Below, piece by piece: positions 36,040 through 54,800 of a DNA stretch of 64,000 nt. Position 1 is the stretch's first letter, and each line of letters opens with the position of its first letter. The DNA is from Impatiens glandulifera (lineage: Eukaryota; Streptophyta; Magnoliopsida; Ericales; Balsaminaceae). Location: positions 41,728,320 through 41,792,319 of the forward strand of contig NC_061866.1 of the NCBI RefSeq assembly GCF_907164915.1, given 5' to 3'. The notes beneath the pieces were generated by a model that saw nothing but the letters and a program-made list of their open reading frames with translations, ran no database searches and was not told where the DNA came from. The position numbers were made by a program, and so were the translations under genes.

Positions 36040-36740
36040 TGGCCCATATTAGGATTTAATAAATAAAAAATGAATATATCTAATATAAAAGGAATTTGTG
36101 CATATTTTCAATACAAACTTACAAACTAACGAGTTTAACATTTTAAATGGTATTAATTATTATTTTTATGTAAATTCAAATAAATTAATATGTATGAAGA
36201 GAAATTTCAAACAAAAATAAATATATAAAGTTCAATTTCAAAGAAAAATAAATGTATAATGAACAATGTAAAACAAGATGATGTATGAAGACATATTATT
36301 CATTTATTAAATTAGCCTAGTCACCTTGTGAGGGCAAAAATTAATTAAATAAATTATCAAATATTAATACGTTATATAATAATTTAAAAAATATATTTTC
36401 GATTTAAAATTAATAATCAAGATCACATGTTTCGAATTTTTTTTAATAACTATTCAATTAAATTATATTATATGATAAAAATTGATAATAAAATAGAAAA
36501 ACAAATCACATAATTGAATAATTATAGCATTATTCATAGTATATAAATAAATATTTTATTTCATTATGGATAAATTTATAATATTAATTTTCTAATATTC
36601 TAATTAACCTACAAAAAATAATAACAAAAGAAAGAGAAAACATAATAGCAAAATAGACATTAAAAATAGTCACATTAAATTTATATTTCTTGGATCAGAC
36701 AAGTGTCAAAATTTAAAATTGGACTTTTATTTTAGCTTAT
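36040..36740. repeat. Third copy of the 0.7-kb spacer repeat
   Basis: Same ordered landmarks as 32960-34430, for example TATATAAAGTTCAATTTCAAA and GACATATTATTCATTTATTA. The LINE and the 108-bp minisatellite separate it from the first two copies. Confidence 0.65.
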
Positions 36741-37634
36741 TTGCAAATACATTTGCACTACCATTCTTTAAATATCAAATTTGCACCTGTTGAAATTCGA
36801 ACCATGAGTTTGAAATGTTAATTATTTAACATTAAATTATTTGTAATTATTGAATTTATTTTATAATTTTATGTATATATATATTTAATCATTTTATTAA
36901 ATAAAAAATAAAAATATAATGAATAAAAAATTAATTATATGAATAATAGATATATAGAAAGAATATATAAAAATTAGAAATTTGTAATAAATTATTTAGA
37001 TAATTAGTTTAAAATAGTTTTAAAATTTTATATATAATTATATATTATAAAATAATGATTACAAATAGTATTATATATATATATATAATTTATTTAAAAA
37101 GTTAAATTAAGAATAATAGTTAAAATAATGGTATATCTAATAAATATAGAGATAAGTAAAAAGTATTTTAATCTAAATTAAAAAATATTAAAGATTAAAT
37201 TAATAAATATGGAGAGAGAAAAATATGTTAATACAAATTAAAGACAAATAATTAAATCAGATTATTTAAAAACAAAAATTAAAAAAATAGTTAAAATAAT
37301 GGCATTTCAAATAAATATGTAGATACTTAAAAAATATTTTAATTTAAATTAAAAATTATTAAAAATTAATTTAATAAATATGGAAAAATAAAAATATGTT
37401 AATACAAATGAGAGACTAATAATTAAATCAGGTTAATTTATTTTTATTTAATTATATTACGAATTATTTTTTAATTAGATGGTTATATATATAATTATTT
37501 ATTGATTGAAAAAATAAAAATATATAATTATACAAAATTATACAAAACTTTTGTTATTCTATTATTAATTAAGTTTCATAATTAATTATTCATTTATTAT
37601 ATATATACCCATTAATTTAGGATCGGATTTAAAT
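36741..37634. other. Very AT-rich spacer, first copy
   Basis: No coding signal or recognisable element. It is nearly identical to 55540-56405. The match with the second copy ends near 37590. Confidence 0.6.
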
Positions 37635-38106
37635 TTAAAACGGTTAAAATTAAAATTAAAAATGCTATATGTATGTTTCAAACTTGTAACCTAATAAAAC
37701 AAGTACAACCCTTTAACCAAGTATGATTGAGATGTGATTTGTCGAGGGATAATAGCCGGTAAAAATTGAAAACGGTTAAAAAATATGAATTAAATATTTG
37801 ATTGACCAAAGTGTGAGTTCGCAATGCTAAATATCAAAAAATATTATTCAAATATTTAATTGACCAAAGAGAAAGTATAAGGTCACGAAATTAGAGGTTC
37901 ATTAGGAAAAAATATGTTATGAGATATTTGAGAACATGTATTGTTTTAGCGAAGTGAATGGAATGAGAGTTTCTATTTATTATTTCAATATATTATTTGT
38001 GATTTATTAAGAATTTTAAACATTGATTACATATTATTTTAATTTTTTTATTAAATTTATTTTGTTTATATTTTTATCCGTGTGAATCGCACATGGATCT
38101 TTCTAG
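37635..38106 (+). mobile_element. Helitron-like element, 3' end, first copy
   Basis: The 3' end has a hairpin, CCGTGTG-AATCG-CACATGG (38078-38096), then TCTTTCTAG ending at 38106 and followed by T. A hairpin about ten bases before a CTAG end and a T flank is the Helitron 3' signature. The body (37640-37760) matches the Helitron-like left-end family seen elsewhere, but the 5' terminus is missing in this copy. Confidence 0.6.
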
Positions 38107-38780
38107 TGTTGTTAGTAAATAAACTTGTTAGTTTTGCAATCTTTTAATTCTAACAAGTGGTATTAAAATCCAAAGAATCTCAAACACGAATGAATCAAGT
38201 TATGAGCTTGAAGTGAGGAATTGAGCCTTAAGCTTGATTGACCGGATCTGTGAGATAAAAGAAAATAAGAAAATAATAGTGGATGAAAGAGTTGAGGTCA
38301 CTACAATGAGAATCTCTAGTTTTAACGGTCTCTGTAACGATCACTGGAGCGAGTTAATTGAAAACTTACTTCGCTCCAAGGATCGGTGAGATTTAGTAGA
38401 AACAGGATTTGATGCGCTCAGTGATCCAGCAACTAGTGGATCTAGAATTAAATTTAACGAGATGAATATGAAAAACTATAAGGTGAAAAACTATTTGTAT
38501 CAAGCATTCAATTGAGTAACGTTCGAATAAATATTGAATAAAACTATCTCCAAAATCATATGAGACTCTTTAAAGAGCAACTATGGAGATAATTAGAAGG
38601 TAAAAGGTCACTTATGAATACTCTACGTAGAGAATTCTAAATACTTTAGATGAAAAATAAAGAGACGATAAATGACTATTTTTGCTAGAATTGTAGTAGT
38701 AACCAATAAGATAAGAAGTAATGGTGAAATGTGGGAGACTCTACTTTAGTTGAAATGATCCTAAGATGGTACATACATAT
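38107..38780 (+). pseudogene. Copia-type gag relic, plus orientation, first copy
   Basis: AACAAGTGGTATTAAAATCC (about 38150-38169) resembles an LTR end joined to a primer-binding site of the TGGTATCAGAGC type. Further on, the plus strand reads ISSFNGLCNDHWSELIENLL, RSKDRWDLVETGFDALSDPA and KNYLYQAF, with stops and frameshifts after that. This is the N-terminal Copia gag pattern (H-W-x-x-x-[IM]-x-x-L-L-x-[SA]-[KE]-D-x-W-D-x-V). No pol follows in this orientation. Confidence 0.6.
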
Positions 38781-39149
38781 CAAATGTATCTTCACCAATG
38801 GTGGAGATACCTAACCTAGGTATATGGGGAGTGAATAGAAAGTGGTTGAAGAAAAATGCTAACACCTTGCCTTCGTCTTGATTTGTCTCCCTCTCTTTGT
38901 CTTGTTCTTGTCTCTGGAATTTACAATCTCACAGATTACATAGATTCTCGAGAACATCATCAACATGAAAAATGGTACATACATATGGAATGTATCTTCA
39001 TAAATTGTGAAAATACATAATCATATGTATCTAGAGAGTGAAGAGAAAGTAGTTGAAGAAACATAGCTTTTCTTCGTAACACCTGCCTTTGTCTTAATTT
39101 GCCTCTATCTCTCTATCTTCTTCATTTTCTAAATTAAATATCTATCAAA

Positions 39150-39625
39150 AAAGTGGACACTCATAACGAACTTCATTTCTTACTTCCATAAAATAAGATA
39201 CTAATCAAAATCCGAGAAGACCCAAGACGAACTTCCTTGTCCACTTCTTCAAAATCATATATCTATCGAAAATGAGGACACTCAAGATAAACATCCATCG
39301 TCTACTTTCTCAAAATAAGATATTGATCGAAGTCGAGAAAACCCAAGATGAACTTCCATCATCTACTTTTTCAAAATCATATATTTGTCAAAAAAAAATG
39401 AGGACACTCCAAACGAACATTCATCGTCTACTTCCTCAAAGTTAGATATTGATCGAAAGCCAAGAAGACTCAAGACGGACTACCATCGTCTACTTTTTCA
39501 AAATCAGGTATCTTTCAAAAATCGAAGACACCCCAAACGAACATTCTTCGTCTACTTCCTCAAAGTTAGATACTAATCGAAAGAAAGAAGACCCAAGTCA
39601 AACTTTCACCATCTACTTCATAAAA
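39150..39625. repeat. About 58-61-bp minisatellite, first copy
   Basis: Roughly eight units containing GACGAACATCCATCGTCTAC and TCAAAATxAGATATTGATCG-like cores with small length differences. It creates several short overlapping frames with no domain. It is repeated at 59905-60385. Confidence 0.85.
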
Positions 39626-40369
39626 AATAATTAGGTATCTAGCGACATCTCTTTACTTAAGCTCAAGATCTAGCAAAACATTTGTCACCCATATTGACTT
39701 AAACTTTGCACACTTAACTAGTTTGAACCACATATTTCTCCTTGAACAAATTAACTTGCAATCTACTAGTTTTTGAATAATGTCAAAACAACTAAATATT
39801 CAAGAATATTCTTTCAAGATTCACTAATTGTCTTCAATTGTTTTTACCATGTTTCATAGTTTATTCGAAAAAATTCGTGAGTGTCCTTTCATTTGAATTG
39901 ATTGAGCGTCTCATCTAGCCCTTTTTTCATAACTAGAAATCATATTGAAGGTTTCATTCATCTTCTCGCATTACATAATAATTCAATGATCTCATTCACA
40001 TTTGATTTGACTAAGCATCTCATCTAGCTCCCTTTCATTACTATAAATCTCATTCAATGTCTCAATCATTTTCTTAATTAGATGATAAATCAATCATCTC
40101 AGTAATCTTAACTATGATCCACAATACATGGACAATTAAGATAGAATAAAAGAAGTACCAAAATCATCTCATTCGAATTGACCGAGCCTCCCATTTAGTA
40201 TTTTTCATAACTTAGAATCTCACTCAAGGTCTTATTCATCTTCTCATATTAAAAGATAATGCAATAATTTTTTCTTAGTTCGTTTGAGAGTTGCTTCATG
40301 ATGTCTCCAACTAAACTTATAAGTGTCTTTCATTAGTCTTCTTCTTAGTCTTTTATTCATATTGCGTGT

Positions 40370-41437
40370 TAACTAGCAATATGCCAAACCTTAATCACAT
40401 GCCAACTCAATGCAATCTTGTAATTTTACCTGAAGGATTGCCTTGTCCACATGTTGACAATGTCGTCATCGGTAAACATCTTTTCTATAAGATTTGTTGT
40501 GTACCATTTTTTCTCCATCCATGGCCAAGGATACCTCTTCACCAAGATCATCCTCTTCCCCAATATTAGAAGAAATCTCAATGGTCCCGTGACAATTCTC
40601 CCTTGGTAGTGTGCATTTTTTATGACATGTATTCACCTTGAGTTGTGATATCTCTTGAATCACTACTTGTATCTTCATTGTGTGTGCTCCAGCTTTGTCA
40701 AACTTCACATTTTGACTTAACATAACATTATCTCCACCTTCTTCTAATCAAACTCTATACCTTTTGACATTCTCTGAAAATCCAATAAAGAAAATTTTCT
40801 TTTTCTTTGGATTTAGCTTCTCTTGCATTACCATGAGTTAAAGTTCTTGTATTAAGAACTCCTTTCTTACTCAATTCTTGCAAGCCTTTGAGACCAAGCC
40901 TCAGATGCCAGAAGATTGATGTTTATTGAGTGACCTTGGAGATAATAACTAAACATAAGTGAATTACCTTATAGAGAATACACATCATTATTATTTACTA
41001 CTTCCATTACAACTAAAGTACATTGCTCGCCAGCAATGTTCCATCTCTTGCCTTCCAAACATAACATTTTCTATTATGATTATTTAGTTTTAGGAAGTCT
41101 TTTCTGAAGTGTCCTTCCTCTTAACACTGGAAGCACTTCACATTTTCTTTAGTCTTCAATATATACTTAAAACTCTTACTTCTCTGTATTCTTTCTCATG
41201 ATGTTGTTTACGTCTTCTCCATTATCTTCTTGTCTACAATTTGTCATCTTGGTTGGTTCCTTGGAAATCAAGTAGCTCGTACTTCTTCCACCTCAAACTT
41301 GGTAGTCATTCATACCAACAAGAATTACAACTTGGACATCTTTTGAAAACCTCTCTAGAACTTGTCAATAACTCTCGAAGGATCATCCAATCTTTTCAGC
41401 TTTCTCTCCTCTCGAACAGCCTCGCTCTGATACCACT
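40370..41437 (-). pseudogene. Copia-type retrotransposon interior, deleted, first copy
   Basis: On the minus strand: a degenerate CCHC knuckle (about 41090-41135, KCFQC-stop-EEGHFRKDF), then a gag-pre-integrase segment (WHLRLGLKGLQELSKKGV, near 40850-40920). This runs almost directly into KIFFIGFSENVKRYRV and NVKFDKAGAHTMKIQVV (about 40640-40800), which normally lie after the integrase core. The integrase core is therefore deleted, and the frame has many stops. The primer-binding site and LTR lie upstream at higher coordinates. Confidence 0.75.
41424..41435 (-). other. Primer-binding site of the minus-strand Copia element, first copy
   Basis: TGGTATCAGAGC on the minus strand, the initiator-Met-tRNA-complementary site typical of plant Copia elements, two bases inside the LTR end. 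Confidence 0.85.
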
Positions 41438-41988
41438 TGTTGGGATACCATGAGATGAAGTATTCCTTAATGCAAAAACAATAACAACATTGAACAATTG
41501 AGGAAACGAAAAAATCAAATTAAAGAACGCGAACACAAGATTTATAGTGGTTTGACCAAAACATGCCTATATCCACTTTTGAAGCACAAAAGAGACTCCC
41601 AACTTTATTATCAAGATTGTTATAGAAGTATTACAATGATTCTCTCATAATGAAAGCTTACACAAAACTCACAAGAAATCAATACTCTTATGGAAAAAGA
41701 CTTGGCTTTTTAAAGTGTCCGACTACACCTTTAAATAAGCATCAATTAGTTCAATATCAATATTTTGTTCAAATCTCTCAAAGAGCTTCCAAAATATTCT
41801 TACAATATTTTCTAATTGTATTTCCATAACAAAAGATCTAATTTCCTTTTATGATAATTTTATTTCCTAATATAATTATACTAGGAAAGTTATAATTTCC
41901 TTTTATTGAATATACATACATTTTCTTGTACTAAGATTATGTAACATGAATATACCATATTGGTAATATTGTAAATTTATTCTCAACA
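41438..41988 (-). repeat. Copia LTR (551 bp), first copy
   Basis: Bounded by TGTTGGGATACC at 41438 and CTCAACA ending at 41988, i.e. TG..CA with inverted TGTTG/CAACA. It lies directly beside the primer-binding site, so it is the 5' LTR of the minus-strand element. No matching 3' LTR was found before the Helitron end. Confidence 0.8.
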
Positions 41989-42439
41989 CCACACTATAGT
42001 CTCCAATGTTGAGTTAGTGTTTGTTTGTGCGTGTAGATAGATGGAAGATATATCTAATAAGTTTCTTATTTTTTGCTAGTGAATGAGGGTGATGAAAAGT
42101 AAAAAAAAAAATATTTTAAATATTAAAAATTAATCTTTAAAAAATAAAATGGATAAGATGGCAACGTGATATAAAATACTCGTTACTATTTCATAAATAG
42201 CTAATACAATACTATTATTATTTTTCAATAGCGACATTAATAGGATATCATAGCTAAATTATGTCTCTATTGCCTCCTATTTTATTATTGTTAACATATT
42301 TTAACTCATTTAATATATATTTGTAGTAAGTGTAAAAGTAATTCCTAATATCAAATATCCCTAGTTCAATTGTCCCTTATAACTTTTTTTTAATTAAAGT
42401 TGAGGTCATATATAGATGTGAGTTATGTTGTATTCCTAA

Positions 42440-42509
<70 letters not shown>

Positions 42510-43661
42510 TGTATATATATATATATATATAATTTAACACATTTTATATGTTTAGACCCAATGTATTCAATATGCCAGCACAGTTTTTGGAATATGAATA
42601 TTCAACCCAAAGTGAAATAAATTATTCAAATTAATTATAGGTGTTAGGTTTGAATTTTAAGTTAATTCGTATTATGTTCACAAATAAGTGTGATTTGGGT
42701 AACATATTCTAAATTAATAATGTAATTAAATAAAATTATTTAATCCTTATAATAATAAAATATCACTGTATAAAATTGATATTGATTACCTAATTTTTAA
42801 AATTATATAATGTATTCATAGATTAATTATAATTAAATTAAATTAAATATTTTTGTAATAAATATTTTAGTGGTTATAAATATCAAATTAGTTGTATTCA
42901 TTATTAAATATTAGATAGTAGTTAAACTATAAATGTTATATATTAATATTTTGAGTGCTTTACCAAATTGAAAATAGTTAAAAATAAATAAATAAATGAT
43001 ATACTGCTAGATAAAATATTTTTTTCTTAAAATTAAATGATATTAATACTGTTAAAGTGTCTCAATTCATACCAGCACAATATTTTGGATGAAATTCCAA
43101 AAATACATCATTATTGTGAAGAAGTATTTGTTTGGGGTTGTAGTCCTAGAATGGAACCCTAGCTATATTTCGGTAGGTTTTAAGTTCTACATTGATGACA
43201 ATTGGATATTACACATACTATTTAGAAATACATTATTTTTTATATGTTTTCAATAAATTTCAATTTATAACTTAGTTTTTTATATAAAAAAAAGATAATT
43301 GAGGATGAAACTATTATATTCAGAGATTACATACAGTAAATAATAAAGGGAAAATCTAAATAAAAAAATCTTGTTAGTAAATGCTCGCATACATAGAAAA
43401 AGAATGTACGTAAATATTCACACCTTAATTCAAATTGTAATAAAATTATTAGGAGAAATAAATCAAAACCCCAATATTGGTACACTAACACACCACAAAC
43501 ATAGAGTGATCACTCAATACACATTATAAAAAAAAAACATAGCATTATTTGAGAACTCTTCAATGTAATAAACTCACATATGTTCTACTTTATTTATTTC
43601 TTCATATTTCCCTTATTTTTATTTCATAAAACATATGTTTACCATGATACACAATCTCATA
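41989..43661. other. AT-rich spacer between Copia LTR and gene C
   Basis: Contains AT microsatellites at about 42438-42505 and 42512-42531, then the conserved 3' flank of gene C from about 43060. It is near-identical to 62740-64000. No gene is supported. Confidence 0.6.
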
Positions 43662-48868
<5,207 letters not shown>

Positions 48869-48926
48869 ATCTTATGTGATTTCCTTGCCTTACTAAGTTG
48901 TAAGATTCGTTCTTATTGGGAGACCC

Positions 48927-48934
48927 TTTATATA
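48927..48934 (-). promoter_or_regulatory. Probable TATA box of gene C
   Basis: TATATAAA on the minus strand about 60 bases upstream of the ATG, in DNA nearly identical to the gene B promoter. Confidence 0.6.
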
Positions 48935-48989
48935 TCCTAAAAACTATGGAAATACTAATAACTATTTATTTTCATATATATATATTAAA

Positions 48990-49333
48990 ATTAACCACAT
49001 CTCTCGACCTGACAATCCGGACACTTTAAAAATTAAGTATCATTTGAACTTATATTGTTTAAATGTCTCGCGTTCAATTAATTGGTATTGAATTTAAAAT
49101 ATGAAGTCTTATTATATTAGCCTAGTTGGTTAAAAAGTGTTACTTGTTTTTGTTAGGTTGTAAGTTTGAAATATGATTATTTTATTTTTAATGTATAGAC
49201 TAAGTTTACGAGCGGGTCAACCCACAATCCGACCTAAGTATTCATTTACTTTCACAGATATATCCAAATTAACCACAACTCTCGATCTGGTAATCCAATC
49301 ACTTTAAAAATTAAGCATCATTATATATATAGA
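48990..49333 (-). mobile_element. Helitron-like left-end fragment(s), second copy
   Basis: Same structure as 30165-30505, including the minus-strand TCTATATATA start at 49333. Confidence 0.5.
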
Positions 49334-52300
49334 TTAGAAATTTTCAATTAATGGCTCTTTTCTAATTATTTTATGTATTTTATTTTTGGTTTTTAACTTA
49401 GATATACAGTTAATAAAATGGAAACTTTTCAAAATTGAACTATTGAAGTTTTTAATTAGTGCTTGATGCAATTAATATAATTCAAATGAGATTACTATCA
49501 CTTTTCTAATATTGGTAATATCTTCTACAATTACAAAGTTATTTTAAAAAAATTATTAATGTAATCTTTAATGTATTTTTGGTTAGGATTTTATTTATGT
49601 AATCTTCCATGTGTATAGGTAATATCTTTGTTTATTTATGTAATCTTTAATTATTTTGGTTCGATATTAAGTTTAATTGATATTTATATTCTCTGATTTT
49701 GTTGTGATCATTTCTCGAGTCAATGTTCGTCCCTTTCTTAACGCATAAGAAGAAATAATCGAATCCGTTGTTATTTTTATTTTTTCAATAAAGATTATTA
49801 TAATTGTTTTTTCACATAGAGACTTTTTTACATGTATTCTCAAATGATTTGTATGGTTTCTTACCATTTTGGCGAACAAGATTTTTATTCTGCATTACTT
49901 ACTAACACTAACACTTGATTAAAGATAATTTTAACTGTCGGTTTCGTATATTTAGTAGAGATCTTTTGGACACTATTTTAATGGCTGGTTCAACTTGCTC
50001 TACTTTAATATTCATTGTTTAAGAATTTAAATGAGTTTTTCTTTGGAGTGACACTCAACCAATTGCCTAAACGTTGAAATTTTTTATTTTGTAAATTCTT
50101 AGTATAGTTTAATAGCTATATCGATCATCATGCATTGTTATTTTTTATTTTATAGATGTTATTTTATATTATTATTTATTAATTAATATATTTTTTTAGA
50201 TGCTACTCCTAATTGAACTTATTGAGAATAATTTTTTATAAAAATATATTCATATTCAATAATTTAATTTTTATTTTAATTAAAAAACTAAACTATTAAA
50301 AAAATATCTCTTACTTTATTTAAAAAATATTATTTTGGAATTAATATTTTCTCTTCTATAACTATATATTTATTTTCTTATAATAACTTAATACTTTTTA
50401 TTATATATATATATATATATATATAAACTAATATCAATTAAAATATATTTATACAAAATTATAAATATAAAAAAAATGATATTAAGTGATCTAATAATGA
50501 AAAAATTTCTAGTAAATGGAAAATTTCAGAAACTATAAAATTTATGTGATAGAATAATATTTTTTATGTGTGATAGGGTAATGTTAAGCGAGTTTATTAC
50601 AAAATATTATAAGAGGTTCGAATCTTGGCAATTACAAATTTTGAGAAATTATAAGATGCATATTGGATAAATACAGAAATTTATATGTGGGGAATAATAG
50701 CATATATGTGACATTTAGAATGTCTTTTTCGGTTTATGCACAATATTTGAAATGAGGGTAGCTAGGAAGTTGAAAATGAATATAAATTAGGGATAATATA
50801 TATTTTGCTTTTTAAATATAAAATATATTTTGTTTGAAATATCTCTCCTACACTAATTTGTTTGATAAAACTCTTTGTACATTCTATTTTGTTTAAAAAT
50901 AGTTAAGTGTATAGAAATATTTCAAACAAAATATAATAAAAGAGATTTAAATTGAATACCGACAAATTATATATGTTTTTTAAAAGTGTTTATGCCAATG
51001 TTCATATTTTATTTAGGCAATGTTAATAAAATGATAAGTCATGTTTGCTTATATTTAATTATGTTAATTTGTTATCCTATTTAAAGATATTATTTTTTTA
51101 TTTTTTATTTGAATTCAATTTTAGGTTATAATGTATAATACTTATTAATTTAAAGTATCAATTTTTTTTGACATAGTTTAAATTATTAATTTTAAATAAT
51201 TTCGTATGATTTTATTTTAATTTTTAAAATATTTTCAATAGTCAAGAAATTATCAAGTTAGCTAATATACTAGAAAGAGTATATACTAATAAATAGAAAA
51301 ACAAATATGAAAATCAAAATCTTGTGTGTAATTAATTTTTTTAATATTATTTGATGATTTATACATCAAGAAAGTATATGAAATGTTGAATATATAAAGA
51401 ATCAATTTTTAATTCGTGCTGAGTTTCCATGTATCTAATCCTTAAGTCTCTTGTGAAGGGTGTAATTTTGACTCATTAATAATTGAGCTTAACTATTTAT
51501 AATATCTTTTTGTAGTTACTATAATTTCATTATATATTTCAATATTTAAATTTTAAATAATTTAATTAGAATAATTCAGAACATAATTATATATTATTAA
51601 AAGTAAAATATGATGTCTAAATTTTTAAACATTTATTATTTTATTTTAATATTAAATTAATCATATAATTATTTAAATCCAATGGGTCATTCCCTATGCT
51701 GATTGAAAACCTGACCGTATTCAAGCTATTTTTACTAGTGACCTAGAGTAGGATTTAGAAAAAAAATAAATAAATATATCACATAAAAAAGAAATTTGTG
51801 GCGTACTTTTAATACATACTTTTAATACAAAAATTTATAACATTTCAAATGATATTAATTATTTTTTATATAAATTCAAACAAATAAATATATAAATAGA
51901 AATTTCAAACAAAATTAAATATATAAAGTCCAATTTCGAATAAAAATAAATGCAGAATGAACCATGTAAAACAAGATGATCATGTATGAAGACATATTAT
52001 CCATTTAATAAATTAGCATAGTCACCTTGTGTGGTAAAAAATAATCAAGTAAATTACCTAACATTGATACATTATATAATAATTTTAAAAAAATTATTTT
52101 AAAATTAATAATCAAGATCACATGTTTAAAAATATATTTAATAACTATTCAATTAAATTAACAAATATTATATGGTAAAAAATATAATAAAATAGATAAA
52201 CAAATCACATATATAATTGAATAGTTATAGTACATAAATAAATATTTTATCTCATTTTAAATAAATTTATAATATTAATTTTTCTAATATTCTAATTAAC

Positions 52301-53277
52301 CATTTAAAATTAACATACAAAAATGAAAAAAAAAATGAAAAAGAAAATATAATAGAAAAATGGACATTAAAAATTGTTACATCAAAATTTATATTTGTTC
52401 TATCGGACAAGTTAATGTCAAAATTTAAAATTGATAAATATTTATTTTACCTCATTTTGAATGTATTTATCATTTTCTCGTCTCGAATCTCTTAATTGAT
52501 CTTTTCAAATTATACATATTTCTCAATTTTTAATACAAATTAACGAGTTAATAACATTTTAAATGGTATTAGTTATTTTTGATGTAAATTCAAACAAATA
52601 AATAAAAACTTAGAAATTTCAAACAAAAATAAATATATATAAAGTCCAATTTCAAATAAAAATAAATGTATAATGAACTATGTAAAACGAGCATGTAGAA
52701 GACATATTATCCATTTATTAAATTAGTAGTCACCTTTGCGATTGCAAGAATTAATCAAATAAATTACCAAACATTGATACGTTATATAATAATTTTAAAA
52801 ATATCTTTTCGATTTAAAATTAGTAATCAAGATCACAGGTTTAAAAAAAAATATTTAATAACTATCCAATTAAATTAAAAATATTACATGGTAAAAACTG
52901 ATAATAAAATAGAAAAACAAATTACAAAATCGAATAATTATAGTACATAAATAAATATTTTATCATATTTTGAATGAATTTATAATATTCTAATTAACCA
53001 TTCAAATTTAACCTACAAAATGATATAAAAAAAAAAAACATTATAGCAAAATGGACATTAAAAGTAGTCACATTAAATTTATATTTGTTCTATAGAAAAA
53101 GTTAAAATATCAAAATTAAAAATTGATGAACATTTATTTTCCCTCATTTTGAATGTGTTTATCATTTTTTTTTCAAATCTCTTAATTGATCTTTTCAAAT
53201 TATACACATCTCTCAAATTAATAGTAAAATAGTTATAAAATGACATATTAAAATATATATATACTTAAAATTTTAGA
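49334..53277. other. AT-rich spacer, second copy
   Basis: Counterpart of 30506-34474. It holds a shorter AT microsatellite (about 50402-50424), the SINE-like unit at about 50572-50655, and two copies of the 0.7-kb spacer repeat (about 51735-52480 and 52500-53240). No gene is supported. Confidence 0.6.
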
Positions 53278-54319
53278 TTTTTTTTTTTTAAAGGCAACGT
53301 AGCGTAATATAATATAAGCCATAAAAAGGCAAAGGAGTTACATGAGTTCAAAGGAAATCAGAGTAAAAAAACAAACTGAATGAGGAACAAAAAAAATATA
53401 GATAAAAGATGAGAATTGAGAATTAAAGTATAATGAAATCAGTGGTTATGGTGACTTTCTCGTAAGCGGTGTTCTAGTTTTTACAGATTAACCAATTATT
53501 CTCGCCTGTAGGATTACGTCTCCACGTTCAAATGAGGGAGTTGTCATCGGTGACAATATTGTTCCAGACTGTATCCACACAGTTGCGGACACCTGAGAAG
53601 GATCTAGCGTTCCTCTCCATCCAAATGTGATAAACAATGTTGGCGAAAAAATACTTGAAGGTATTAGAGCTGAATTCGTTGCCCTTAGTCTTTATGATGG
53701 CGAGGTCCTTGATGTTAGTCCATTTGTTTGGGAAGATGAGGAGGCTCATTGATGCGGAGAATCTACGCCAAAGCAAGGAGGCAAAAGGGCAGTTCCCAAG
53801 GAGGTGTTAAATGGACTCCTTATCTCCCAAGCAAAGAAAGCAATTAGGATCCGGGATGCTCATGTACTTCTTTATCCGATCACGGGTATTGAGTCTCTCA
53901 CGAAAGGCGATCCATAAAATGAATTGGTGTCTAGGGATCACTTTGGTAGACCACACTAAGTGGGACCATGGGACAACGTTCCCATGATCACAACACAAAC
54001 CCATGCAGACCCTGAGTTGAACCTACCATTGTTCTCGACACTTCAAACATGAGAATCCTCATTATTATTCAGATGATAGGATGAAAGTGCTTCAAGGATT
54101 CTCGCACCTTCTGGAATAGTCCTCAGAAGGCTGTTCCAATCGCCGATTTTGACTTGTTGAACTGTGGCCAATTGAAATTCTCACCTGATTTGAGTGATGG
54201 AGAATACACTGTTATGAAGGATGGGTCTGTTTTCGAACCAGGGGTCATTCAAGAACAGAGTGTCATTACCATTTCCAATTTGAATGTTGATCATCTTGCT
54301 CGCGCTGTCTCTAAGTTTC
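53278..54319 (-). mobile_element. Second LINE family, 5'-truncated, second copy
   Basis: Same insertion as 34475-35514 with only scattered substitutions. The 82-codon frame at 53528-53776 differs from its counterpart by one visible residue (Phe to Leu). It shows the same truncation point and the same inactivating stops. Confidence 0.85.
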
Positions 54320-54344
54320 AAAAAAAATTTAAGGGACCACGCCA

Positions 54345-54800
54345 TATCCATTCCGAAAATTTAATAACTTTATCCTACATATCTTATTCTTCAAAGATTT
54401 CATTATTAACGACATTCAAATCACTATTATTTTATTCTCAAATTCCGCATTTCCCTAAATACACCATGTTTCATTATATCTTATCCTTCAAAGACTCTAT
54501 TATCGCGTTCAAACCACTATATTCTTTCATTTTCAAATTTTCTCCACCATTCCATCACTCCGAAATTCACATATTTTATCAATATATTTTCTTTCAAGAA
54601 ATTCATCTATTAACGCGTTCGAACCATCATTCTTTCATTCTCAAATTTGCACCACCATTCCATCACTCTGAAATTCACATATTTTATCAATATATTTTCT
54701 TTCAAGAAATTCATTTATTAACGCGTTCGAACCATCATTCTTTCATTCTCAAATCCTATCCACCATGGCATCATTCCCTCAATCCCTTTAATTCAAATCT
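54345..54800. repeat. 108-bp minisatellite, second copy
   Basis: Counterpart of 35540-35995 with the same unit number and order. A single-base-scale change upstream fuses the antisense LINE and minisatellite into one 224-codon artefactual frame (54154-54828). Confidence 0.9.
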
